The notes beneath the pieces were generated by a model. That model ran no database searches and was not told where the DNA came from. It was given only the letters and a program-made list of their open reading frames with translations. Positions 27,401-36,101 of a DNA stretch of 64,000 nucleotides are shown piece by piece. Positions within the stretch are counted from its first letter, which is position 1, and each line of letters opens with the position of its first letter. Source of the stretch: Martinezella multihospitum (GTDB taxonomy: Bacteria > Pseudomonadota > Alphaproteobacteria > Rhizobiales > Rhizobiaceae); contig NZ_FMAG01000012.1 of assembly GCF_900094585.1 (NCBI RefSeq), forward strand, positions 62,001-126,000, read 5' to 3'. The position numbers were made by a program, and so were the translations under genes.

Positions 27401-27434
27401 CAACAAAATGCCGGGGCCTTTCCAGACCCCGGCA
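27401..27434 (-). terminator. Intrinsic terminator after glpV
   Basis: On the minus strand TGCCGGGG pairs with CCCCGGCA across a ten-base loop and is followed by TTTTGTTG. It lies 27 bases past the glpV stop codon and closes the glpSTPQUV transcript. Confidence 0.75.
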
Positions 27435-27460
27435 CCGCCGCATCTCACTGTCGATCAAGC

Positions 27461-29191
27461 CTACTTCTGGGCGTCAGCCCAGCTCTTGACCAGTTCGTCG
27501 TAATTGACGGTGATCGGCTTTTCCTTCTCGGTCGCGATCTTCAGCTGCGGAGCGAGATGGCCGTTCTTGACGGCATCGGCGTTCCAGTAGGCAAGATCGT
27601 GCTCTTCGGCGAGCTTCGGGCCGATGTCGCCCTGAACGCCGGCGCGTTCCAGGCGCTGCAGCACCTTTTCCTGGTCGGCGCAAAGAGCGTCCATCGCACC
27701 TTGAGCGTCCTTGGCACCCGATGCGGCATCGCCGATCGCCTGCCACCAGAGCTGCGCAAGCTTCGGATAGTCAGGAACGTTCGTGCCGGTCGGCGACCAC
27801 TGCACGCGGGCCGGCGAGCGATAGAACTCGATCAGACCGCCGAGTTCCGGCGCGCGCTTGGTGAAGCTCTTGTCGCGGATGGTGGATTCGCGGATGAAGG
27901 TGAGGCCGACATGGCTTTTCTTCACGTCCACCGTCTTCGAGGTGACGAACTGCGCATAGAGCCATGCGGCCTTGGCGCGGTCGACCGGGGTCGACTTCAT
28001 TAGCGTCCAGGAGCCGACGTCCTGATAGCCGAGCTTCATGCCGTCCTTCCAGTAGACGCCATGTGGCGAGGGAGCCATGCGCCACTTCGGCGTACCGTCC
28101 GAATTCATGACCGGCAGGCCGGGCTTGACCATGTCGGCGGTGAAGGCGGTGTACCAGAAGATCTGCTGGGCGACATTGCCCTGTGCCGGAACCGGACCGG
28201 ATTCCGAGAAGGTCATGCCTTGCGCTTCCGCCGGGGCGTAGGCCTTCAGCCAATCGAGATACTTCTGGATCGAGTAGACGGCGGCCGGGCCATTGGTGTC
28301 GCCGCCGCGGGCGACGCAGGAACCGACAGGGCGGGAATTGGCATCGACCTTGATGCCCCATTCATCAACGGGCAGGCCGTTCGGCAGGCCCTTGTCGCCG
28401 TTGCCGGCCATCGACAGCCAGGCATCGGTGAAGCGCCAGCCGAGCGACGGGTCCTTCTTGCCATAGTCCATATGGCCGAAGACCTTCTTGCCGTCGACAT
28501 CGCGACCGGTGAAGAACTGGGCGATATCCTCATAGGCCGACCAGTTGACCGGCACGCCGAGATCATAGCCATACTTGGCCTTGAAATCGGCCTTGTTCTT
28601 CTCGTCGTTGAACCAGTCGTAGCGGAACCAATAGAGGTTGGCGAACTGCTGGTCGGGAAGCTGGTAGAGCTTCTTGTCAGGAGCTGTCGTGAAGCTGGAG
28701 CCGATGTAGTCGGCGATATCGATGCCCGGATTGGTGACGTCCTTGCCTTCACCGGCCATCCAGTCGGTCAGGTTACGAACCTGCTTATAGCGCCAATGCG
28801 TGCCGATGAGATCGGAATCGTTGACCCAGCCGTCATAGAGGTTCTGGCCGGTCTGCATCTGTGTCTGGATCTTCTCGACGACGTCGCCTTCCTGGATGAC
28901 GTCATGGGTGACCTTGATGCCTGTTATGGCGGTGAAGGCCGGAGCGAGAACCTGCGATTCATACTGGTGGGTCGTCAGGGTTTCCGAAACGACCTTGATT
29001 TCCATGCCCTGGAAAGGCTTGGCCGCATCGATGAACCACTGCATTTCCTTTTCCTGGTCGGCGCGCGAGAGCGTCGAAACATCGCCGATCTCCTTGTCCA
29101 GGAATGTCTTGGCTTCGTTCATGCCGGCGTGCGCCGTGCCAGCCAAGGCCAGCAGGGCAACTGCCGTTGTCGTCAAGAGATGCCGTCGCAT
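27461..29191 (-). CDS. glpV: Glycerol ABC transporter substrate-binding protein GlpV
   Basis: Large periplasmic binding protein of 576 residues after choosing the ATG at 29191. The signal peptide is MRRHLLTTTAVALLALAG with cleavage near TAHA, and GAGGAAT precedes the start. Its size and 'IKVVSETLTTHQYESQ' region fit the large SBP that closes glpSTPQUV operons in Rhizobium leguminosarum, where the system imports glycerol. The gene order here (two ATPases, two permeases, a small DUF2160 membrane protein, then SBP) is the same. Substrate assignment rests on this synteny and may differ if this is a paralogous copy. Confidence 0.82.
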   Translation of the reverse strand: MRRHLLTTTAVALLALAGTAHAGMNEAKTFLDKEIGDVSTLSRADQEKEMQWFIDAAKPFQGMEIKVVSETLTTHQYESQVLAPAFTAITGIKVTHDVIQEGDVVEKIQTQMQTGQNLYDGWVNDSDLIGTHWRYKQVRNLTDWMAGEGKDVTNPGIDIADYIGSSFTTAPDKKLYQLPDQQFANLYWFRYDWFNDEKNKADFKAKYGYDLGVPVNWSAYEDIAQFFTGRDVDGKKVFGHMDYGKKDPSLGWRFTDAWLSMAGNGDKGLPNGLPVDEWGIKVDANSRPVGSCVARGGDTNGPAAVYSIQKYLDWLKAYAPAEAQGMTFSESGPVPAQGNVAQQIFWYTAFTADMVKPGLPVMNSDGTPKWRMAPSPHGVYWKDGMKLGYQDVGSWTLMKSTPVDRAKAAWLYAQFVTSKTVDVKKSHVGLTFIRESTIRDKSFTKRAPELGGLIEFYRSPARVQWSPTGTNVPDYPKLAQLWWQAIGDAASGAKDAQGAMDALCADQEKVLQRLERAGVQGDIGPKLAEEHDLAYWNADAVKNGHLAPQLKIATEKEKPITVNYDELVKSWADAQK

Positions 29192-29317
29192 ATATTCCTC
29201 CCTACAGGTTGCGAGTGCATTGTCAGCCGGCCGGATGTCCGGCCGTCTGTATCGATTTGCCTTACTGCTCCGCATGACCGGATGGGCAACGGGGCGGTAA
29301 CGGGTTGAATTTCCGCG

Positions 29318-29605
29318 CTAGACCAGACGGAAGACGCCGATGGCGTAAACAACGGAAAGAGCAAGAGCCCACCACAGGCTTGGGCCTCCCAGACCCAGCC
29401 AGGCGAGATGGATGAAGGCGGCGCCGAGCAGCGAAATGAATAGCCGGTCGCCGCGCGTCGTTTCAAAGCGCAGAATGCCGAGGCGAGGGTTGCCGCCGGG
29501 AGCAAAATACTCCCACACGGCCATGCCGATCAGCAGCAGCAGGATCGTCGCGAAAAACAGCGCCGTCGGCAGCGTCCAGGCCATCCAGGAAAAGTCTGTA
29601 TTCAT
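29318..29605 (-). CDS. glpU: Small integral membrane protein GlpU (DUF2160)
   Basis: 95-residue protein with three hydrophobic segments ('LFFATILLLLIGMAVW', 'LFISLLGAAFIHLAW' and 'WALALSVVYAIGVF'). Proteins of this family occur only between the permease and SBP genes of GlpSTPQUV-type transporters. Their exact role is not known to me; an accessory of the permease complex is likely. It starts 12 bases after glpQ. Confidence 0.8.
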   Translation of the reverse strand: MNTDFSWMAWTLPTALFFATILLLLIGMAVWEYFAPGGNPRLGILRFETTRGDRLFISLLGAAFIHLAWLGLGGPSLWWALALSVVYAIGVFRLV

Positions 29606-29617
29606 GGCGGTTTTCCT

Positions 29618-30534
29618 TTAGACGCGGCCGAGCGCGAAGCCCTTGGCGATGTAGTTGCGGACGAAATAGATGACGAGTGCGCCGGGGATGAGCGTCAGGA
29701 CACCGGCGGCGGCAAGCAGGCCCCAGTCCATGCCGGCAGCCGAGACCGTGCGCGTCATGACGGCGGCGATCGGCTTGGCATCGGTCGTCGTCAAGGTACG
29801 AGCGATCAGGAGTTCCACCCAGGAGAACATGAAGCAGAAGAAGGCGGCGACGCCGATGCCGCTTGCGATCAGGGGAATGAAAATCTTGATGAAGAAGCGC
29901 GGGAATGAATAGCCGTCGATATAGGCCGTCTCGTCGATCTCCTTCGGCACGCCGGACATGAAGCCTTCGAGGATCCAGACCGCCAGCGGCACGTTGAAGA
30001 GGCAATGCGCCAGCGCCACGGCGATATGGGTGTCGATCAGGCCGAAGGCCGAATAGAGCTGGAAGAAGGGGAGCGCAAAGACCGCCGGCGGCGCCATGCG
30101 GTTCGTCAACAGCCAGAAGAACACATGCTTGTCGCCGAGGAAGCGGTAGCGCGAGAAGGCATAGGCTGCTGGAAGGGCGCAGGCGACCGAGATCACCATG
30201 TTCATGACGACATAGGTGATCGAGTTGATATAGCCCTTGTACCAGGACGGATCGGTGAAGATGATCGTGTAATTGCGCAGCGTCGGCTGGTGCGGATAGA
30301 GCGTCAGTCCGCTGATAATCTCTTCGTTCGTCTTGAAGCTCATATTGATGAGCCAGTAGATCGGCAGCAAAAGGAAGATGATGTAGATCGCCGGCACCAG
30401 CCAGGACAAACGCCCCCTTTCGCCATGACGGCGGGCAACCTGCGTGCCTGTCGCAGCAGCCGCATTTACGGCTGCGGAAGCGGCCATCTTGTGCATCGCG
30501 GCGTCATCGGCCGTGGTGGATAGAGGTTTGCCGC

Positions 30535-30538
<4 letters not shown>
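29618..30538 (-). CDS. glpQ: Glycerol ABC transporter permease GlpQ
   Basis: 306-residue permease with an alanine-rich cytoplasmic N-terminal extension of about 45 residues and six membrane segments. The ATPase-docking loop reads EIDETAYIDGYSFPRFF. The start overlaps the glpP stop by four bases. It forms the membrane channel with GlpP. Confidence 0.85.
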
Positions 30539-31407
<869 letters not shown>

Positions 31408-31409
31408 CG

Positions 31410-32480
31410 TCAGGCTCCCATTTCGATGCGCCAGGAGTCGGCGTAGATATTGATGCCGGCGGGATCGAAGGCGATGTGTGGCTCGGCCGGCACCGTCTGG
31501 TCCTCGCCGATGACGGCGACGATGTCCTGGCCGTCGAGCTTGGCGCGGACGACCTTGCGGCGGCCGAGATCCTCGACCTTTGTGACGGTGGCGGGCATGC
31601 CCTCGCGGCCGATACGGACGAATTCGGGGCGGATACCGAGTTCGGAGCGGCCGCCACGCTTTTCCAGCGGTGCGCCGGGCAGCGCGATCGTGCGGTTGCC
31701 GAGGCGTGCGCTGCTGCCTTCGATTTCGATGGGCATGACGTTCATGCCGGGCGAGCCGATGAAATAGCCGACGAAAGTGTGGCGCGGGCGCTCGAACAGG
31801 TCGTTTGGCGTGCCGATCTGCACGACTTCGCCGTTGTACATGACCACTACCTTATCGGCGAAGGTCAGCGCCTCCGTCTGATCGTGGGTGACATAGACCA
31901 TGGTAAAGCCGAAGCGGCGATGGAGCTGCTTCAACTGCGAGCGCAGCACCCATTTCATATGCGGGTCGATAACCGTCAGCGGCTCATCGAACAGGATGGC
32001 GTTGACGTCGGAACGCACCAGGCCGCGACCCAGCGAAATCTTCTGCTTGGCATCGGCCGTCAACCCGCGTGCCTTGCGGTGAGCGCTGTCGGAAAGGCCG
32101 ATCATCTCGATGATCTCGTCGACCTTGCGCTTGACCTCTGCCTCCGGAACATGCCGGTTGCGCAGCGGGAAGGCGAGATTGTCGTAGACGGTCATCGTGT
32201 CGTAGACGACCGGGAACTGGAAGACCTGGGCGATGTTGCGCTCCTGGGTCGACAGCCGCGTCACGTCCTTGCCGTCGAACAGGATGCGGCCCTCGGAGGC
32301 CTGCACGAGGCCCGAGACGATGTTGAGAAGGGTGGTCTTGCCGCAGCCTGAAGGGCCGAGCAGCGCATAGGCGCTGCCATCTTCCCAGCTGTGGTTCACT
32401 TCCTTCAGCGCATAGTCAGCGTCGGATTTCGGGTGGTCGTTGTAGGCGTGCCGGATGTGGTCAAGATCGATGCGGGCCAT
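31410..32480 (-). CDS. glpT: Glycerol ABC transporter ATPase GlpT (degenerate signature motif)
   Basis: 356-residue nucleotide-binding subunit. Walker A GPSGCGKTT (42-50), Walker B ILFDEP with Glu166, and switch His199 in YVTHDQTEA are intact. However, the ABC signature, LSGGQ in ordinary MalK proteins, is replaced by LTADAK at residues 140-145, within GLTADAKQKISLGRGLVR. GlpS, encoded just upstream, has the reverse pattern. As the two should form a heterodimer, one composite site (GlpT Walker A and His with GlpS LSGGQ) would be complete and the other degenerate. Ten bases separate it from glpS and two from glpP. Confidence 0.87.
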   Translation of the reverse strand: MARIDLDHIRHAYNDHPKSDADYALKEVNHSWEDGSAYALLGPSGCGKTTLLNIVSGLVQASEGRILFDGKDVTRLSTQERNIAQVFQFPVVYDTMTVYDNLAFPLRNRHVPEAEVKRKVDEIIEMIGLSDSAHRKARGLTADAKQKISLGRGLVRSDVNAILFDEPLTVIDPHMKWVLRSQLKQLHRRFGFTMVYVTHDQTEALTFADKVVVMYNGEVVQIGTPNDLFERPRHTFVGYFIGSPGMNVMPIEIEGSSARLGNRTIALPGAPLEKRGGRSELGIRPEFVRIGREGMPATVTKVEDLGRRKVVRAKLDGQDIVAVIGEDQTVPAEPHIAFDPAGINIYADSWRIEMGA

Positions 32481-32489
32481 TGTCTCTCC

Positions 32490-33572
32490 TCAGGCGGCTT
32501 GTTGCAGGGCGGGAGTGACGGCGGAGCCATCGGTGTCGAAGACCATGATGTGGCGCGGGTCGATATAGACATCGATCGCATCGTCGACATCGATATCCTG
32601 TACGCCCTGGGTCAGCATGACCCAGCGCTGGCCGGCAAAATCGATGTGGATGAAGCTCTCCGAGCCGGTGATCTCGGTCACCATGACCCTTGCCGGCGCG
32701 GCGACGGCTTCCGGCGTTTGCGGCGCAAGCGCCAGATGATGCGGCTGGAAGGCGATCGTGTAGCGGCCATCCGGCCGGTCTTCCAAACCCTTCGGCACGG
32801 GCAGGCGGATGTTGCCATCAAGCGCGAATTCCCGGCCACGCTTGTCGAGCGTGATCGTGTTCAGCGGCGGGTCGGCAAAGGTGGTGGCGGTGATCAGATC
32901 CCGGGGATTGCGGAAGACGTCGATCGTCGATCCGAATTGGGTGATGCGGCCTTGCGACAAGGTGGCGGTATTGCCGCCGAGAAGCAGGGCTTCGGATGGC
33001 TCGGTGGTGGCATAGACGAAAATCGCGCCGGATTCGGCAAAGATCTTCGGCAATTCGGCACGCAGTTCCTCGCGCAGCTTGTAATCGAGATTGGCAAGCG
33101 GTTCGTCGAGCAGAACCAACCCGGCATTCTTGACGATGGCGCGGGCAAGCGCCGTGCGCTGCTGCTGACCGCCGGAGAGGCTCAAGGGCAGGCGATCAAG
33201 GAAGGGGCCGAGGCGCAGAAGATCGGCCGCTTTCTTTACTTCCTGGTCGATGATATCAGCACTTTTGCCGCTCAACCGCATCGGCGAGGCGATGTTGTCG
33301 TAGACGGTCATCGCGGGATAGTTGATGAACTGCTGGTAGACCATCGCGACGTTGCGGCGCTGCACCGGCTGGCCGGTCACATCGGTGCCGTCGACATGGA
33401 TCGTGCCCGTGGTCGGCTTGTCGAGGCCAGCCATCAGCCGCATCAGCGAGGTCTTGCCCGACAGCGTCGGCCCCAGCAGCACATTCAGCGTGCCACGCTG
33501 CAACGTCAGATTTGTTTCTGCGATATGCGTTTCGCCGCCGACAGACTTCGATACGCCCCTGAGTTCAAGCAC
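32490..33572 (-). CDS. glpS: Glycerol ABC transporter ATPase GlpS (switch histidine replaced)
   Basis: 360-residue nucleotide-binding subunit. The start is a GTG at 33572 preceded by GGAAGGA; upstream residues in the open frame do not belong to the fold. Walker A is GPTLSGKT (34-41), signature LSGGQQQR (132-139), Walker B LVLLDEP with Glu157. The switch region that normally reads VTHD is ATTE, so Thr190 replaces the catalytic histidine. It is the first gene of glpSTPQUV. In R. leguminosarum glpR and glpD precede glpS, but here neither is present. Confidence 0.87.
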   Translation of the reverse strand: MLELRGVSKSVGGETHIAETNLTLQRGTLNVLLGPTLSGKTSLMRLMAGLDKPTTGTIHVDGTDVTGQPVQRRNVAMVYQQFINYPAMTVYDNIASPMRLSGKSADIIDQEVKKAADLLRLGPFLDRLPLSLSGGQQQRTALARAIVKNAGLVLLDEPLANLDYKLREELRAELPKIFAESGAIFVYATTEPSEALLLGGNTATLSQGRITQFGSTIDVFRNPRDLITATTFADPPLNTITLDKRGREFALDGNIRLPVPKGLEDRPDGRYTIAFQPHHLALAPQTPEAVAAPARVMVTEITGSESFIHIDFAGQRWVMLTQGVQDIDVDDAIDVYIDPRHIMVFDTDGSAVTPALQQAA

Positions 33573-33669
33573 GATAGATTCCTTCCATGCGCCGCATATC
33601 AATGCCGCCGCGAGGATTGCGAAGAGACCGATCCGTCCTGTCGTTGCCGGACGGTGCCTGCTGCTGAGA

Positions 33670-33810
33670 TTATGATTGTTCGGAAGTGGATTGTGCCGAT
33701 CTGCCCGCGGAACTGTCGCGCCGGCAAGGATTGCGCCAGGCGACGTCGATGGCCATGCAGACGGTGCCGCCAGCCATGCCATTTTCCGTATCGATCTGAT
33801 GTTCGGACAA
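33670..33810 (-). CDS. Possible 46-residue leader ORF upstream of glpS
   Basis: A TTG codon at 33810 follows GGGGGAGGG at a good distance and opens a 46-residue frame starting MSEHQIDTENGMAGG and ending at a TAA. It lies in the long 5' leader of glpS. The sequence has no recognisable family, contains two cysteines and no membrane segment. It could be a leader peptide, a remnant of a lost gene, or chance. Confidence 0.22.
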   Translation of the reverse strand: MSEHQIDTENGMAGGTVCMAIDVAWRNPCRRDSSAGRSAQSTSEQS

Positions 33811-33866
33811 TTATCCCTCCCCCTGTTTCGATTTGCATCCCTCACGCGAAAACCGAAACAAGAATG

Positions 33867-33894
33867 ACGATAAATGAAGATAAAGGAATGTCAA
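33867..33894 (-). promoter_or_regulatory. Candidate promoter of the glpSTPQUV operon
   Basis: Read on the minus strand: TTGACA (33889-33894), a 16-base spacer, then TATCGT (33867-33872). The -35 is consensus and the -10 matches four of six. TTTCG words flank it on both sides and could be regulator sites. It would give a leader of about 290 bases. Confidence 0.35.
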
Positions 33895-34230
33895 ACGAAA
33901 ACTGATCGCGTTTCAGTTTCGCTTCATTAATCTCATCTTGAGCGTGTTTTAGCGATTTATTGCATGCCAGGTAAGCAATTGATTGGAATTGCAAATGGGG
34001 GCGACGGGCTCTTCGCCGCATCCGCGCGGATCGCGGTTGCCGGGAAGTCCCGTTGTCCGTTTCGACAGTTGAGCGCTTAAAATGGCAGCGGAGCCAGCAC
34101 TGAATGCAAGGCGAGATCTGCAACGCCCGAGGGTAAATTGGGGGAGGCGATCGATAGCGGGATGCAGCAGGGCGGAGCTTCTGGAGAGCTTTCTTCATCG
34201 CGGTCTGTGCGATCGCGCCATTATCGGGCT

Positions 34231-34268
34231 GCAAATGAAAACCGCCCCTCAAACAATATAAGGGGCGG
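34231..34268 (-). terminator. Intrinsic terminator after the ThuA gene
   Basis: On the minus strand CCGCCCCT pairs with AGGGGCGG across an 11-base loop and runs directly into TTTTCATTT. It lies 27 bases past the ThuA stop codon. Confidence 0.8.
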
Positions 34269-34294
34269 CAATGTTCGAAATATGCGGCGCGCGC

Positions 34295-34936
34295 TTAGCG
34301 CGCGGCCCAGTTGGCGCCGCGGCGGAAGATGGTCTTCATTTGCGGCACGTCGAATTCCTTGGCCTGGTGGCCGAGCGAGGAATAGAAGACGCGGCCCTTG
34401 CCGTATTTGCGCTTCCAGGCAACCGGCATGACGACACCGTCGATCCAGTAGGCATGGTCGCCGGTGAAGGTGGTGGTCGCCAGCACCTCGTTCGACGGAT
34501 CGACATGCATGTAATATTGCTCCGACGTGTAGGGGAAATCGGTGATCCCCTCCATGATCGGGTCGTCCGGGCGGGTGATATTGACCGTGTAGTCGATGAT
34601 GTTGCCGGGATGGGCGACCCACTGGCCGCCGATGATGAACTGATACTCGACGCTTTCGCGGAACGAGTCGCCTGCGCCGCCATGATAGCCGGCTATGCCG
34701 ACGCCGCTTTCGATCGCGGCGGCGAAGTTCTTCACCTCTTCCTTCTCGATCTTCGACATGGTGACGATCGGCACGATCAGGCTGAGATCGTGGATCGACG
34801 GATCGGCGAAGGCCTCGGTGCTGTTTTCGAGGTAGACCTTGAAGCCGTCCTCTTCCAGCATGTCGCGGATGATATGGGCGCATTCCTGCGGTTCGTGGCC
34901 GCTCCAGCCGCCCCAGACGATAAGTGCTTCACGCAT
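34295..34936 (-). CDS. ThuA-domain protein (trehalose-utilisation family)
   Basis: 213-residue protein of the ThuA family, which has a class I glutamine-amidotransferase-like fold. Seen: 'ALIVWGGWSGHEPQE', 'GYHGGAGDSF', 'PIMEGITDFPYTSEQYYMH' and 'VFYSSLGHQ'. In Sinorhizobium, ThuA acts with the oxidoreductase ThuB in converting disaccharides through 3-keto intermediates. Here too a Gfo/Idh/MocA gene lies directly upstream in the same operon. The protein is shorter than Sinorhizobium ThuA, and the adjoining transporter is not proven to be a trehalose system, so I do not name it thuA. Confidence 0.85.
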   Translation of the reverse strand: MREALIVWGGWSGHEPQECAHIIRDMLEEDGFKVYLENSTEAFADPSIHDLSLIVPIVTMSKIEKEEVKNFAAAIESGVGIAGYHGGAGDSFRESVEYQFIIGGQWVAHPGNIIDYTVNITRPDDPIMEGITDFPYTSEQYYMHVDPSNEVLATTTFTGDHAYWIDGVVMPVAWKRKYGKGRVFYSSLGHQAKEFDVPQMKTIFRRGANWAAR

Positions 34937-34960
34937 GATAGTCCTCCTGAAATTGTGTCG

Positions 34961-36061
34961 TTAGCGGCCGATCTGCCCATCCACCAGGGATTCGGACAGA
35001 GGTGCCGGACGCTCCGTTTGCGTCGCGATGGTGACCGTGCGCCCACTGTCGGAAGCCGTCTGGAAGGCTTCCATGACCTCAAGCACATGCAGCGCGAGGC
35101 TGCCGTTGGCGCGGTGCGGACGGTTCGAGCGGATGGCGTGCGCCATGTCGGCGACGCCGAGCGAGCGGTAGTTGCCATCGGCATAGGGGGCGGTGATCTC
35201 GCACTCGGCAAATTCGCCGCCCTTTTTCAAAAACTCGACCGGGCCGCCGAAGCGGTTGGGATCGGGCACGATCAGCGTGCCCTCGGTGCCGTAGACTTCG
35301 AGCGGCACATGCTTGTGGCCAGCCACATCGAAGCTCATGCCGATCTGGACGACCGCACCACTGGCAAAGGCCATGACGCCGGCAACATGCGTCGGCACAT
35401 GTACCGGGATGTGCTCGCCGTTGCGCGGCTCGCTGGTGATGACGCGCTCCTTGCGCGGCGTCACCGCAAAGCCGGCGACCTGCGAGACGGGGCCGAGCAG
35501 GTTGACGAGATCGGTGATGTAATAGGGACCCATATCAAGCATCGGGCCGCCGCCAACTTCGTAATAGAAAGCCGGATTCGGATGCCAGCGCTCATGGCCC
35601 GGGCACATGAAGGTGGCGGTGCCGCCGACCGGGATGCCGATCGCGCCCTCGTCGATGATGGCGCGCGCCGTCTGGTGGCCGCCGCCGAGGAAGGTATCGG
35701 GCGCTGCGCCGATGCGCAGGCCCTTGGCGGCAGCCGCATCCGCAAGCTTCTTGCCTTCGGCGAAATTGATGCCGAGCGGCTTTTCCGAATAGGTATGCTT
35801 GCCGGCGTCCAGCGCCTGCAGACCAACGGCGACATGCGCCTTCGGTATGGTCAGGTTGACGATGATCTCGATGGAGGGATCGGCGAGCAGAGTGGCGATA
35901 TCGACCGCCTTCAGGCCGAATTCGGCGGCTTTTGCCTCGGCGAGTTCACGATTGAGGTCGGCGACACCTTTGATGTCGAGAATGGGAAAGGATTTCATGG
36001 CGGTGAGATAGGCGCCGGAAATGTTTCCGCAGCCGATGATGCCGATACCGACCTTGTTCAT
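34961..36061 (-). CDS. Gfo/Idh/MocA family oxidoreductase (ThuB-like context)
   Basis: 366-residue oxidoreductase with Rossmann motif IGIIGCGNISGAY and family motif SEKPLGI. The active-site region 'YYEVGGGPMLDMGPYYI' is well conserved. The ATG at 36061 is chosen with GAGGAAGC before it. It is 24 bases upstream of the ThuA gene and 40 bases after the ROK regulator on the same strand, making a regulator - oxidoreductase - ThuA operon. A 3-keto sugar-forming role with ThuA is suggested by the Sinorhizobium precedent. Confidence 0.86.
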   Translation of the reverse strand: MNKVGIGIIGCGNISGAYLTAMKSFPILDIKGVADLNRELAEAKAAEFGLKAVDIATLLADPSIEIIVNLTIPKAHVAVGLQALDAGKHTYSEKPLGINFAEGKKLADAAAAKGLRIGAAPDTFLGGGHQTARAIIDEGAIGIPVGGTATFMCPGHERWHPNPAFYYEVGGGPMLDMGPYYITDLVNLLGPVSQVAGFAVTPRKERVITSEPRNGEHIPVHVPTHVAGVMAFASGAVVQIGMSFDVAGHKHVPLEVYGTEGTLIVPDPNRFGGPVEFLKKGGEFAECEITAPYADGNYRSLGVADMAHAIRSNRPHRANGSLALHVLEVMEAFQTASDSGRTVTIATQTERPAPLSESLVDGQIGR

Positions 36062-36101
36062 AAGCTTCCTCCAGATGAATTGTCTTTGCTGTCCCGCGAA
36101 A

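Larger units (their letters stand above)
33573..34230. other. Long leader/intergenic region upstream of glpS
   Basis: About 660 bases without an established gene. On the minus strand it has a promoter-like TTGACA-16-TATCGT (33867-33894), then a leader of roughly 290 bases to glpS with a possible 46-codon frame at 33670-33810. Around 33845-33915 there are repeated CGAAAAC/CGAAAC words (TTTCG on the other strand), reminiscent of DeoR-type GlpR sites. GCAATT and AATTGC (33975-33992) form a small inverted repeat. Nothing recognisable fills 34000-34230. Confidence 0.45.

Noticed and set aside
32391-33905. A 504-codon plus-strand frame opposite glpT and glpS
   Set aside because: Antisense of two well-supported ATPase genes; composition is that of a reversed coding strand.
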